Positions 16,544 to 25,522 of a DNA stretch of 64,000 nt are shown piece after piece. The notes under the pieces are model-generated. The model was not told the DNA's origin. It saw nothing but the letters and a program-made list of their open reading frames with translations, and did not search any database. Every line of letters begins with the position of its first letter. Positions within the stretch are counted from its first letter, which is position 1. Location of the stretch: the NCBI RefSeq assembly GCF_019802055.1, contig NZ_JAHVHW010000007.1, forward strand, positions 1 to 64,000, read 5' to 3'. A program made the translations under genes and the position numbers. The stretch is from Ferrimonas balearica (lineage in GTDB: Bacteria; Pseudomonadota; Gammaproteobacteria; Enterobacterales; Shewanellaceae).

Positions 16544-17521
16544 ATGACCATGATGATTGGACGGGTCGTTGCCGGGGTGGTGATGCTCTGGCTTGCCTGT
16601 TCGGCGTGGGCTGATCCTCTGCCCTCCTGGCGAAGCGGCCCGGTGAAAACAACCATCACTGAGTTTGTGGAGACCACAACAACACCGGGAGACCCTAACT
16701 ACCTGCCGGAATCTGAACGGGTAGCGGTGTTTGATAACGATGGCACCCTATGGGCAGAGCAGCCCTTCTACGTCCAGTTCGCCTATGCCATGGAGCGCGC
16801 CCGCAACGCGGAACCGGGCACACTCAGTGAGCCGTTGGCCAAAGCACTGAAAGCGGGCGATGTGGGGGCGATCATGGAGAGTGGTGCGGACAGTCTGATT
16901 GAGCTTCTGGCGGTCAGCCACGCCAATCTCTCAGTCGACGAGTTCCAATTGGATGTAGCGCGCTGGTTGTCGCAAGCCCGCCACCCCGAGACCGGGCTGC
17001 CCTATACCAGAATGGCTTACCAACCGATGTTGGAGCTGTTGCGCTATCTGAGGGACCGGCGCTACCGGGTCTACATCGTTTCCGGTGGAGGCTCTGACTT
17101 TATTCGGGCGTTCTCCAGCGAACTGTATGGGATCCCACCCAACCAGGTGATAGGCAGTCTCGGCAATCTTGAAGCGGTAGAGCTGGATGGGCGGTTGGTG
17201 TTGATGAAGCGGCCCGGTATTGCCTGGCTGGACGACGGCTTGAACAAGGCGCTGGCAATCGAGCGTGTGATCGGACAACGGCCGGTATTGGCGGTTGGCA
17301 ACTCCGATGGTGATTACCCGATGCTGGTATGGACCACTGAAGGGGAGGGGCCAAGGCTTGGCGTACTGGTGCATCACACGGATAAAACGCGGGAGTACGC
17401 GTACGACAGAGACAGCCACATCGGCAAGTTGGATAAAGCGTTGGACGAGGTGGAGTCGCGGGGATGGGTCCGTATTGATATGGCCCGGGATTGGGCGCAG
17501 ATCTACCCTCAGACCCCCTGA
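16544..17521 (+). CDS. Periplasmic HAD-family phosphatase
   Basis: A 325-residue haloacid-dehalogenase-fold hydrolase with a signal peptide (about 1-23, CSAWA-DP). Motif I is FDNDGTLW (about residues 64-71), motif II VSGGG, and motif IV GNSDGDYPML, the order of phosphoserine-phosphatase-like HADs, so phosphomonoester hydrolysis is likely; substrate unknown. Two ATGs lie close together (16544 and 16550 or 16553); the first is taken. It is 60 bases after the sulfatase stop, with a 7-bp hairpin (16498-16522) between them. The 3' end overlaps the probable start of the cytochrome gene. Confidence 0.85.
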   Translation: MTMMIGRVVAGVVMLWLACSAWADPLPSWRSGPVKTTITEFVETTTTPGDPNYLPESERVAVFDNDGTLWAEQPFYVQFAYAMERARNAEPGTLSEPLAKALKAGDVGAIMESGADSLIELLAVSHANLSVDEFQLDVARWLSQARHPETGLPYTRMAYQPMLELLRYLRDRRYRVYIVSGGGSDFIRAFSSELYGIPPNQVIGSLGNLEAVELDGRLVLMKRPGIAWLDDGLNKALAIERVIGQRPVLAVGNSDGDYPMLVWTTEGEGPRLGVLVHHTDKTREYAYDRDSHIGKLDKALDEVESRGWVRIDMARDWAQIYPQTP

Positions 17522-19820
17522 ACCCGGAATCCGGCAGCGGCTCCGTGAGCGACTGGCGCTGTCGGGACTTATTGCTGTGGTGCTGCTCTGCCCTGGGGCG
17601 GTACTGGCGGATGTTCCTGGTGTCGCCTCCGACGCGGCTGGGTACGCGACTGAAGGGACGTGCGACCGCTGCCATCAGCAACAGGCGAACGCCTGGCAGG
17701 GCTCGGATCACAGCTGGGCGATGCGTCCCGCTCAGCCGGCTAATGTGCTGGGGGACTTTGAAGGCGCCAAGTTCGAGGAAGCGGGCGTATCAGCCCGCTT
17801 TCATCGCAGTGAGCAACGCTATCTGGTTACCCTGAAGGGGCCGGATGAGCCGGAAGCCACCTGGGAGGTGGCCTACACCTTCGGCCACAGGCCTTTGCAG
17901 CAATACCTGGTGACGCGCCCCGGTGGCCGCCTTCAGGCGCTGACCCTTGCCTGGGACTCCCGTGACAAAGCGGCGGGGGGACAGCGCTGGTTCTCACTCT
18001 ATCCGGGGCAATCCTTCTCGGTGGATGACCCGCTGCACTGGCAGGGGCGCTACCAGAACTGGAATGCGATGTGCGCGGACTGCCACTCCACCCATCTTCA
18101 GAAAGGCTACCAACCCGATACCGACCAGTTTGCCACCACCTGGCAGGAGTTGAGTGTGGGCTGCCAAAGTTGCCACGGTGCCGGGCAACGACACATCGAC
18201 TGGGCTGAGGGGCGGTTACCCGATGCCTCAGATGCGCCCGGCTTGCCGGTGGCGCTTGGCGCCCTCTCAGGTCAGCAACTGGCCCAGCAGTGTGCCCGCT
18301 GCCACAGTCGCCGGCAGATGCTGGGCGTGGGGCATCAGATGGGGGAACCCCTACTGAACGTGGCCCTGCCAGCGCTGCTGACCGAGGGGTTCTATTACCC
18401 GGATGGCCAGATCCAGGGCGAGGTTTATGTGTATGGCTCGTTCTCACAGAGTCGTATGCACCAGATGGGGGTAACCTGCACCGATTGCCATGACCCCCAC
18501 AGCGGCCAACTGAAGCAGCAGGGCAATGCTCTCTGCACCCAGTGCCACGGCAGCCGCCCGGATCCCCGCTTCGTATCACTGAGGCCTGGCTCCTATGACA
18601 GCGAGGCCCATCATCATCATCCGTCGGGCTCTGAAGGGGCCCTGTGCGTCAACTGCCATATGCCGGAAACCACCTACATGGTGGTGGACCCGCGCCGGGA
18701 CCACAGCTTTCTTATTCCGCGGCCGGACGACAGAGGGGAAACCGGCAGTCCCGACCCCTGTACCGATTGCCATCAGGAGATGAGCCCGGGTGATGCCTCC
18801 GAGTGGATTGTCCGTTGGTTTGAGAAAGGGGAACGGCGCCGAAGCGAACGACCCCACTGGGGGCCCGCCTTCAATGCCGCCCGTTCCGGCGATCCTGATG
18901 CGCTGGCACTGCTGATTGAGCTGGTTACCGACCAGACTCAGCCGGAGCCGGTACGAGCCACCGCCGTAGCGTCGCTGCCCCTCTACGGCAACGACGCTTT
19001 GCCCCATCTTGAAGCGGCGCTTCGCGATCCCTCTGCCTCGGTGCGGGCGGCAGCGGTTCCGATTTTTGCTGAGGCTCCTGAAGCGGTCAAAGTCCGTTTG
19101 CTGTTGTCTCTGCTGGATGACCCGATGCTGGCGGTCCGGGATGAGGCACTCAAAGCGCTGGCTGGCACCTCGCCGCAGGGGTTGGGGGAGGCGCAACCGC
19201 GCTTTGCACAGCAGCTTGAGGCGTATCATCAGCGGCTCAGGCAGAATGCTGACCTGCCGGGAAATCGGCTGAACCTGGCGGTTCTGGAGGCGCGAATGGG
19301 TGATGTCGAGGGGGCGATTGGACACTATGAGGCGGCGCTCAATATGGATCCCTATTTTTTCCCGGCCCGGGTGAACCTGGTGACCTTGCTGAGCCAGCAG
19401 GGCAGTGTTGACAGGGTGCGTGCGGTTTTGGACCAGGGTCTGGCGCTGGACGATATCGCCCCTGCCGATCGAGCTCAATTGGCCTATCTCAGAGGGTTGG
19501 CTGCGGCTCAGTCCGGAGAATTGGAGCAGGCGAACCGATGGCTGGAGCAGGCGATTGCTCTGCAGCCAGACCACCTGCGCAGTCACTACAACCGGGCACT
19601 GATACTGGATCGGCTTGGCCGAAAAGAGGAGGCGCTCGGTGCGTTGCAGCAGGGGTTGCGGCTAGCGCCTCAGGCGCCGGATCTGCTCTACGCTTCGGTC
19701 TATCTCAATGCGACCCTGGGGAACCTGCCCCAGGCCCTCTCCGATCTGGCAACGCTGCGTCAGTTACGCCCTGATGATCCTCAATTGGAGCGCCTGGAAT
19801 CGCAACTGAGAGGACAGTGA
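17475..19820 (+). CDS. Octaheme c-type cytochrome with HEAT and TPR repeats
   Basis: About 781 residues. A long positive n-region and hydrophobic core (LSGLIAVVLLCPGAVLA) form a signal peptide. Eight CxxCH haem sites follow between about residues 63 and 433: CDRCH, CADCH, CQSCH, CARCH, CTDCH, CTQCH, CVNCH, CTDCH. Then come HEAT-like repeats (PEPVRATAVASLPLYGNDAL; DPSASVRAAAV) and at least four TPRs to the end. It should be a periplasmic electron carrier or multihaem enzyme with a protein-docking tail. The start is unsure: no ATG or GTG fits, so TTG at 17475 is proposed, overlapping the HAD gene by 47 bases. A longer in-frame ATG at 17295 would overlap it by 227. Confidence 0.85.
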   Translation: MIWPGIGRRSTLRPPEPGIRQRLRERLALSGLIAVVLLCPGAVLADVPGVASDAAGYATEGTCDRCHQQQANAWQGSDHSWAMRPAQPANVLGDFEGAKFEEAGVSARFHRSEQRYLVTLKGPDEPEATWEVAYTFGHRPLQQYLVTRPGGRLQALTLAWDSRDKAAGGQRWFSLYPGQSFSVDDPLHWQGRYQNWNAMCADCHSTHLQKGYQPDTDQFATTWQELSVGCQSCHGAGQRHIDWAEGRLPDASDAPGLPVALGALSGQQLAQQCARCHSRRQMLGVGHQMGEPLLNVALPALLTEGFYYPDGQIQGEVYVYGSFSQSRMHQMGVTCTDCHDPHSGQLKQQGNALCTQCHGSRPDPRFVSLRPGSYDSEAHHHHPSGSEGALCVNCHMPETTYMVVDPRRDHSFLIPRPDDRGETGSPDPCTDCHQEMSPGDASEWIVRWFEKGERRRSERPHWGPAFNAARSGDPDALALLIELVTDQTQPEPVRATAVASLPLYGNDALPHLEAALRDPSASVRAAAVPIFAEAPEAVKVRLLLSLLDDPMLAVRDEALKALAGTSPQGLGEAQPRFAQQLEAYHQRLRQNADLPGNRLNLAVLEARMGDVEGAIGHYEAALNMDPYFFPARVNLVTLLSQQGSVDRVRAVLDQGLALDDIAPADRAQLAYLRGLAAAQSGELEQANRWLEQAIALQPDHLRSHYNRALILDRLGRKEEALGALQQGLRLAPQAPDLLYASVYLNATLGNLPQALSDLATLRQLRPDDPQLERLESQLRGQ

Positions 19821-19830
19821 ACACTCTGGG

Positions 19831-20463
19831 TCACTCCAGGCCATAGTGTGTGGAGAGGTAGTCGAGTACGCGCCTGAGGTCCTCTTCAGAGAGCGGCGCC
19901 ATTCCCTGCTCCTCCACCATCCATTCGAGCGTCTCCTGCCAGCTATCCCGGCTCAGTCCCTGCTGAGTCACCAGGTGCAGGGAGTGGCAACCGGAGCAGG
20001 CACCGGCGACCAGTTCAACACCTTCGCCAGACTCCAGCGGGTCGAAGCTAATTGGTGGGCCTGGTACCCGGATGGGCTGCCAGTCCGGAGGTGTCGGGTT
20101 CTGGCTCGCCAGCCAGGTGATGACCGCCGCTCGGGAAGCAGGCTCGGACAAGCCGGGGAATACCATATTGGTGCCAGGGGCAAACGCGCTGGGGGCCGAC
20201 AGAAAACGGTCCAGCCGCTCTGCGTCCCATCGGCCTTGGTGCTGCTTCAGCGCGTCACTGTATTGGAACGCCGGGTAGGAGGCGATGTCGCGCTCAGCCA
20301 GTCCCCACAGAGGGGGGCCGATGGCCGGTTTGGCGTCGGGCCCGGTCTGATGACAGGCGGTACAGGCCAGAGCCTGCGGGGGGATCGTCTCAGCGAAAGC
20401 GAGGTTGCCCCCCCAAAAGAGCAGCCAGAGCGCGGCCAGAGAGCCAAAGGGTGCCTTTTGCAT
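19831..20463 (-). CDS. Dihaem cytochrome c, partner of sulfite dehydrogenase
   Basis: A 210-residue periplasmic cytochrome with a signal peptide (1-24, AFA-ET) and two CxxCH sites, CTACH (34-38) and CSGCH (156-160). Probable distal Met ligands lie in GTNMVFPG and EQGMAPLSEED. The ATG overlaps the stop of the upstream molybdoenzyme gene (ATGA), so the two are translationally coupled. It should accept electrons from that sulfite dehydrogenase, as SoxD does for SoxC and SorB for SorA. It converges on the octaheme cytochrome gene with only 10 bases between. Confidence 0.88.
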   Translation of the reverse strand: MQKAPFGSLAALWLLFWGGNLAFAETIPPQALACTACHQTGPDAKPAIGPPLWGLAERDIASYPAFQYSDALKQHQGRWDAERLDRFLSAPSAFAPGTNMVFPGLSEPASRAAVITWLASQNPTPPDWQPIRVPGPPISFDPLESGEGVELVAGACSGCHSLHLVTQQGLSRDSWQETLEWMVEEQGMAPLSEEDLRRVLDYLSTHYGLE

Positions 20464-21773
20464 CAGCCCACCATCAGCGCGATTCGGTGGTAACTGTTGT
20501 TCAGATACCCTTTGGGGTTCCAGGCGATGGCGAACGGCTGACTGATCCCCTGATCATCGGTCGCTTTGGCCCATATTTCGTAATATCCCGCCTCCGGAAA
20601 ATCGATTTTGGCGGTGAAGGTCTGCCAGGCGCCCGCATTTACCGGCGGGCTCAACGCCGCTTTTTCCCAGGTGGCACCAAAGTCTTTCGACACTTCAACG
20701 CTCGTGACATTGCGATCGCCAGACCAGGCATGTCCCCGAATGGTGGCCTGCTTTCCCGATACCGTGCTGTTGGTCTGGGGAGAGGTGATCAGGGATTTCA
20801 CCGGCATCCGTTCAATGATCACAAAGTCCTTTTCCGCCACCTTTTCACCCGGGGCTACCGGATGGTTGGGAACGCGGTATGCGGTGCCGGTCATCTTCGG
20901 CCCATCGTGCACTTGATCCCGGATCTCGATACGGGTCAGCCATTTTTGGGAGCAGGAGCCGGGCCAGCCGGGCACCACCAGTCGCAACGGGGCGCCATTC
21001 ATGGGGTGCAAGGGTTCACCATTTTGCTCAAAGGCTACCAGGATGTCTCCGCGCATCGCTTTCTCAATCGGCACGCCACGGGAGATCGGCAGTTTGTCGG
21101 GTTGGCCGGAGAGGTGCTTGTCAGCACCATAATGGGCCGTGTAAACCGCATCCGGTTTGACCCCCGCTTTCTTGAGCAGGTCGGAGAGCCGGACGCCGGT
21201 CCATTTGGAGCAAGCGACCGCCCCGTAGGTCCATTGATTGCCTTTGGCCTTGGGGTCAAAAAAGGCCCGGCCATTGCCACCACATTCGATCAACAGCGCT
21301 TCGGTCACCACATCAAATTCCGACTTGAGCTGCGCCAGAGTCAGGGTCATCGGTTGCTCTACCAGACCGTCGATGGTGAGAGTCCACTTGTCGGCATCCA
21401 CCTCCGTGGGGGGGAGGCCGTTATTGCGGATAAAGTGTCTGGCGGTCGGGGTGATGTCGTCATCCAGCAGGTGAGGGGGCGTTTCGGCATTGACCGGACG
21501 GTCATTCAACACCACTAGGCCATCTTTACCCTCAATCACCATATCTTCCAGCCCCTCGGCGAACGCAGCCGGAATGATCCCCGCCGGCATCGAGCGGTGG
21601 AAGGGGATGGCGCCCCCGAGTACTGCCGCCATGGTGGCCAGCCCCGCGCCTTTCAGAAAGCCCCGGCGATCGGGATAACTCTGGCGTCCAAACACCTTTT
21701 CATCGGCGTGGTCGGGATCGTTCTGATACAGCTCATACAGCCCTTTTTGCTGGTTGGGTTTGCGATCAGACAT
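20463..21773 (-). CDS. Sulfite dehydrogenase molybdopterin subunit (SoxC/SorA type)
   Basis: A 436-residue sulfite-oxidase-family enzyme (sulfite to sulfate). A twin-arginine signal is visible (DRRGFLKGAG, R36-R37), so it is exported folded. The Mo-binding Cys is C164 in LIECGGNGR. The Mo-co domain runs to about residue 330, followed by the dimerisation domain (ITSPQTNSTVSGK..., ATWEKAAL, IWAKATDDQG). AGGAGG lies 7 bases before the ATG. The acidic N-terminal extension ahead of the TAT motif is typical of SoxC-like proteins. No other sox genes are nearby, so a stand-alone sulfite dehydrogenase with a dihaem partner is likely. Confidence 0.9.
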   Translation of the reverse strand: MSDRKPNQQKGLYELYQNDPDHADEKVFGRQSYPDRRGFLKGAGLATMAAVLGGAIPFHRSMPAGIIPAAFAEGLEDMVIEGKDGLVVLNDRPVNAETPPHLLDDDITPTARHFIRNNGLPPTEVDADKWTLTIDGLVEQPMTLTLAQLKSEFDVVTEALLIECGGNGRAFFDPKAKGNQWTYGAVACSKWTGVRLSDLLKKAGVKPDAVYTAHYGADKHLSGQPDKLPISRGVPIEKAMRGDILVAFEQNGEPLHPMNGAPLRLVVPGWPGSCSQKWLTRIEIRDQVHDGPKMTGTAYRVPNHPVAPGEKVAEKDFVIIERMPVKSLITSPQTNSTVSGKQATIRGHAWSGDRNVTSVEVSKDFGATWEKAALSPPVNAGAWQTFTAKIDFPEAGYYEIWAKATDDQGISQPFAIAWNPKGYLNNSYHRIALMVG

Positions 21774-21999
21774 GGTGGACCCTCCTGAGAAAATCTTTGC
21801 CGCTGGCGGATCGTTTGAACCTCCGGGCCCACGGCAATGGATGTTGTGTCAGAGGTGAGTATAGAAAAGGCTGAAAAAATGGCGTGTTAAGGGAGGATCC
21901 TGAGCATGCCGTCCGGCATCGAAAAACGCCTCAGACTCATTGGTGGAGCCCGAGACGCCGTCTGGAATGGGGGAAGTGAATGTTACCCTGGCTAAGGGG

Positions 22000-22449
22000 C
22001 TATGGTGATGCGGTGACCTCGAAGGCATCGACCGGAGCCTCGAAGGCGATCACCAGAACACAGGGTTCTGTGCTGACGCACTGACCATGATGAACCGCCT
22101 TGGCCGGGCCGTAAGCGTACATGCCGGTTTTCAGGGTGGCGGGGTCCTGTCCTTCATAGGTCAACCGCATTTCGCCTGACACCAGCACCATCCGCTCAGC
22201 CGAGGTGTGCCAGTGAGGAGGAAAGGCATAGCCACCAGGGATCTTAAACAGGATGTCAGCATTGGGCTTGGCCGGATCGCCATGGATCACCGCCAGTTCG
22301 CAGCCTTCGGGAAAGAAGGCGGGGCAGGGGCCCCACTGCACAATGCTGTCATCGGGTGACAACGAGAGCGCCAGTTCGTTGGCCCGGGTAGCAGGGCAGG
22401 CCAGCAGGATCAGTGTCAATAGCAGGGAGGTGGTGATTACTTTTGTCAT
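22000..22449 (-). CDS. Periplasmic cupin-domain protein
   Basis: A 149-residue protein with a signal peptide (about 1-24, ATRA-NE) and one cupin barrel. The metal-binding motif is seen as PPHWHTSAERMVLVSGE, with a second conserved strand YAYGPAKAVHHGQC. Three cysteines (GPCPAF, EGCEL, STEPC) could form disulfides. The start at 22449 follows GAGGAG at 6 bases; the longer in-frame reading upstream has no plausible site. Substrate and role are unknown. It points the same way as the sulfite-dehydrogenase genes but lies about 320 bases upstream of them, so it is probably separate. Confidence 0.8.
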   Translation of the reverse strand: MTKVITTSLLLTLILLACPATRANELALSLSPDDSIVQWGPCPAFFPEGCELAVIHGDPAKPNADILFKIPGGYAFPPHWHTSAERMVLVSGEMRLTYEGQDPATLKTGMYAYGPAKAVHHGQCVSTEPCVLVIAFEAPVDAFEVTASP

Positions 22450-22686
22450 TACGCACTCCTCAGGGCCAACTTCATCAAGAGACCAGTAGATAGTTATAGT
22501 CGCTGAGAGTGTCAGGCAGACAGAGTACCCCTGTCGCTTGCCCGGTACCGGTGGGGTGATAAAATGGCGCCCGCTCTCGCTCAATGATGATGAGCCAACC
22601 AATGGGCACACTCGATTATCGAAGTCGCGATGGCGAGGGTGCTCCCCCAGTGCCGAGATGGTGCTGCTGTGATACTGTCCTCTGTT

Positions 22687-23025
22687 ATGACCACACTGAC
22701 CCCAAGACAACAAGCCGCGCTGGAGCAGATGGGGATTACCCCCTTAACTCTGCGGCGGCCAAAAGTCCCCCTGGCCCTGATCCGACCGGATCGGGAGGCG
22801 CTTCAGCAAACCCAGCTGGCCGCCGATCTGCTGCTGTTGCTCGACACCCAACTGGAGGCGTGCCCCCAGGCAGCGGCGGAGAGCGAGGTTGCGGCGAACC
22901 GTTACTGGGTGATGGGGACGGCCCGTCCGGGCACCCAGACTCACCTCTACTCCCCCAAGCTCGACAAACCCCTGTCGGTTGATGAGAAGCGCCGACTGTG
23001 GCGGAGCCTGCAACGATGGCTCTGA
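22687..23025 (+). CDS. holD: DNA polymerase III psi subunit
   Basis: A 112-residue protein of the HolD family, which links the clamp loader to SSB through the chi subunit. The N-terminal MTTLTPRQQAALEQMGITPL, the ALIRP segment and the TQTHLYSPKLDKPL region resemble E. coli psi. The start at 22687 is chosen by this homology; a longer ATG at 22630 gives an unrelated leader. It overlaps the start of rimI by 10 bases, the standard holD-rimI pairing. Confidence 0.85.
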   Translation: MTTLTPRQQAALEQMGITPLTLRRPKVPLALIRPDREALQQTQLAADLLLLLDTQLEACPQAAAESEVAANRYWVMGTARPGTQTHLYSPKLDKPLSVDEKRRLWRSLQRWL

Positions 23026-23459
23026 GTTTTCAAAAGGCGGCTGACGCCCCGTTTGAGGTGATGTGGCGCATTGAACAGACGGCTCACGCCTACCCCTGGT
23101 CCGAATCACTGTTGCGTTCCTGTCTGACTGCCCCTTACTGGGGGGAACTGGCCAGCGATGAGGAACCCGTTGGGTTTTACCTGTTTCAGCAAGTGCTCGA
23201 TGAGGTGACGCTGATGAACATCTGCGTTGACCCGGCACAGCAGGGAAAGGGATTTGGCCGCGAGATTCTGACCCGGGCGCTGGAGCAGGCCAGGGAAGCG
23301 GGGGCGGTACAGTGCTTCTTAGAAGTCAGGGCCAGCAACCTTGCGGCGCTGACCCTGTATCAAAAGATGGGGTTTGCTGAGGATGGCCGCCGAAAGGGCT
23401 ATTACCCTACCGCCGACGGCCGTGAAGATGCGGTCCTGATGTCCCGCGCTCTTACTTAA
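23016..23459 (+). CDS. rimI: Ribosomal protein bS18 N-alanine acetyltransferase
   Basis: A 147-residue GNAT acetyltransferase. The acetyl-CoA loop is [11 protein letters not shown], followed by [18 protein letters not shown], typical of RimI, and [12 protein letters not shown] at the N-terminus as in E. coli (IEQRAHAFPWSE). The start at 23016 is chosen from that alignment; GTG at 22998 is possible. Its stop codon lies inside the end of the convergent lipA gene (8-base overlap). Confidence 0.92.
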   Translation: MALSFQKAADAPFEVMWRIEQTAHAYPWSESLLRSCLTAPYWGELASDEEPVGFYLFQQVLDEVTLMNICVDPAQQGKGFGREILTRALEQAREAGAVQCFLEVRASNLAALTLYQKMGFAEDGRRKGYYPTADGREDAVLMSRALT

Positions 23460-24423
23460 CCTCTTTACCCTGTGCCTGAAGGTCGGCGTGGTAGCTGGAG
23501 CGAACCAGCGGCCCACAGGCGGCGTGGGTGAAGCCCAGATCGTCCGCAACCACTTTCATCTCATCAAACTCTGCCGGGGAGACGTAGCGCTTCACCGGCA
23601 GGTGGTGACGGCTCGGCTGCAGGTATTGGCCCAGGGTCAGCATCTCGACATTGTGGCGACGCAGATCCTTCAGTACCTCAACGATCTCCTCGTTGGTTTC
23701 ACCCAGACCCATCATCAGACCGGACTTGGTGGGCACCGTCGGGTGCATCGCCTTGAACTTCTTCAGCAGATCCAGTGACCACTGGTAGCTGGCTCCCGGG
23801 CGTGCGGCACGATAGAGGCGCGGTGCGGTTTCCAGGTTGTGGTTGAACACATCCGGCGGATTGTCCTTCAGGATCTCCAGGGCACGATCGATGCGGCCAC
23901 GGAAGTCCGGTACCAGGATCTCAATCTTGATATCCGGGTTGCGCTTGCGGATTTCACGGATGCAGTCGGCAAAGTGCTGGGCGCCACCGTCACGGAGATC
24001 ATCCCGGTCAACGGAGGTGATCACCACATACTTCAGCTTCATGTCGCGGATAGTGCGGGCCAGTTTGACCGGCTCTTCCGGGTCCGGCTTGAGCGGGCGG
24101 CCATGGGCCACATCGCAGAAGGGGCAGCGGCGGGTGCAGATGGCGCCAAGGATCATAAAGGTGGCGGTGCCGTGGTTGAAACACTCCGCCAGGTTGGGGC
24201 AGGAGGCTTCTTCACACACGGAGTGCAGGCCATGGTCGCGCATCGCTTGCTTCACCTGATCGATTCGCTCACTGGAAGCGGGCAGTTTGATCCGCAGCCA
24301 GTCCGGCTTGCGCAGCATCTCTTCCCGCTCGGTGGGCATCACCTTGACCGGGATCCGGGCTACCTTGTCCGCATCACGGAGTTTTACCCCCGCCTGCAGA
24401 CGTTCGGGACGTTCGGTCATCAA
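23452..24423 (-). CDS. lipA: Lipoyl synthase
   Basis: A 323-residue radical-SAM enzyme that inserts sulfur into octanoyl groups on E2 and H proteins. Both cluster motifs are visible: the auxiliary CxxxxxCxxxxxxC ([12 protein letters not shown]-like) and the SAM cluster CTRRCPFC. The [18 protein letters not shown] segment and the C-terminal SSYHA with its serine ligand are also present. The length is close to E. coli LipA (321). Its ATG overlaps the lipB stop (ATGA), so lipB-lipA is one coupled unit. Its end overlaps rimI. Confidence 0.97.
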   Translation of the reverse strand: MMTERPERLQAGVKLRDADKVARIPVKVMPTEREEMLRKPDWLRIKLPASSERIDQVKQAMRDHGLHSVCEEASCPNLAECFNHGTATFMILGAICTRRCPFCDVAHGRPLKPDPEEPVKLARTIRDMKLKYVVITSVDRDDLRDGGAQHFADCIREIRKRNPDIKIEILVPDFRGRIDRALEILKDNPPDVFNHNLETAPRLYRAARPGASYQWSLDLLKKFKAMHPTVPTKSGLMMGLGETNEEIVEVLKDLRRHNVEMLTLGQYLQPSRHHLPVKRYVSPAEFDEMKVVADDLGFTHAACGPLVRSSYHADLQAQGKEVK

Positions 24424-25067
24424 TCCAATCCTTCTTTTTCTACAATCGCCTGGTAACCCAGACGCTGGGGGAAAATCTCACACAGATGGCGGGCCGCTTC
24501 CTCAACGGTGCGAGGGCCACCCAGGGCGGCGGTCTGCACCATTTCAAGGCCGGCGTAGCCACAGGGGTTAATGCGCAGGAAGGGGGACAGATCCATGTCC
24601 ACGTTGAGCGCCAGGCCGTGGAAAGAGCAGCCTTTGCGGATCCGTAGCCCCAGAGAGGCCACTTTGCGCTCGTCCACATAGACGCCGGGGGCGTCGCATT
24701 TGGACGCCGCCTGGATGTCGTAGCGGGCCAGCATATCCACCAGGCTTTGCTCGATCTCAGTCACCAGCTCACGCACACCAAGCTTGCGTCGGCGCAGGTT
24801 GAGCAGCGGGTAAGCCACCAGCTGACCAGGACCGTGATAGGTAACCTGGCCACCGCGATCCACTTTCACCACCGGAATGTCACCGGTGGCCAGCAGATGC
24901 TCGGCTTTGCCTGCCTGTCCTTGAGTAAACACCGGAGGATGCTCCACCAGCCAGAGTTCATCTGGCTGTTGTTCATCTCGCTCGTCGGTGAAGTTCTGCA
25001 TGGCGTGCCATACGGATTCGTATGGCTGAGTGCCGAGATGGCGAATGATTAGGGTGTTGGCAACCAA
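24420..25067 (-). CDS. lipB: Octanoyl-ACP:protein octanoyltransferase
   Basis: A 215-residue enzyme that moves octanoate from ACP to lipoyl domains, the step before LipA. Family motifs: [50 protein letters not shown] and the catalytic Cys in [13 protein letters not shown]. It is encoded downstream of ybeD and overlaps lipA by 4 bases. Confidence 0.96.
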   Translation of the reverse strand: MVANTLIIRHLGTQPYESVWHAMQNFTDERDEQQPDELWLVEHPPVFTQGQAGKAEHLLATGDIPVVKVDRGGQVTYHGPGQLVAYPLLNLRRRKLGVRELVTEIEQSLVDMLARYDIQAASKCDAPGVYVDERKVASLGLRIRKGCSFHGLALNVDMDLSPFLRINPCGYAGLEMVQTAALGGPRTVEEAARHLCEIFPQRLGYQAIVEKEGLD

Positions 25068-25143
25068 TCTGGACCACTTCTTTGGCTGAAACTGTTGCCC
25101 GCATTATACCCGGGCAAAGTGAGAATGCCAGATGGATCACACT

Positions 25144-25407
25144 TTACAGGACGCCGCGAACCCCATCGATAGCGGCCAGCTCAGTGTAGAGCAGTTCGAT
25201 GTGCTCTTTGCTGGTGACCACGGTGGTCACACTCACTGAAATGTACGTGCCTTTGCTGGAGGGTTTCACGCTCGGGATGTAGTCACCCGGAGCGTGCTGC
25301 TGCAGCACGGCCACGACACGATCCGCCAGAGTGTCGTCGGTCAGGCCGAGCACCTTAAACGGGAACTTACAAGGAAAATCAAGGTATTCGTCGAATTTGG
25401 TATTCAT
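25144..25407 (-). CDS. ybeD: YbeD-family protein (DUF493)
   Basis: An 87-residue ferredoxin-like small protein of the UPF0250/YbeD family. The [24 protein letters not shown] start and the later [10 protein letters not shown] strand are typical. Its function is not established; constant linkage with dacA and lipB gives it a lipoate-region label. It stands between the dacA terminator and lipB. Confidence 0.93.
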   Translation of the reverse strand: MNTKFDEYLDFPCKFPFKVLGLTDDTLADRVVAVLQQHAPGDYIPSVKPSSKGTYISVSVTTVVTSKEHIELLYTELAAIDGVRGVL

Positions 25408-25478
25408 GGGGACTCCAACTGCGGTTTCTGACCGCTCTTAATGGGGCTCATTGTACCAGAATTCAAGACCCGGCAACG

Positions 25479-25509
25479 AAAACGGGGTGGCCACTGGCCA
25501 CCCCGTTTT
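25479..25509 (-). terminator. dacA terminator
   Basis: A perfect 15-bp inverted repeat (aaaacggggtggcca around a single c) lies 13 bases past the dacA stop. On the - strand it ends in tttt. It separates dacA from ybeD-lipB-lipA. Confidence 0.85.
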
Positions 25510-25522
25510 ACCGGCTCCGGGT

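Noticed and set aside
20451-21518. 355-residue open frame antisense to the sulfite dehydrogenase gene
   Set aside because: Overlaps a clearly coding molybdoenzyme gene and has no ribosome site.
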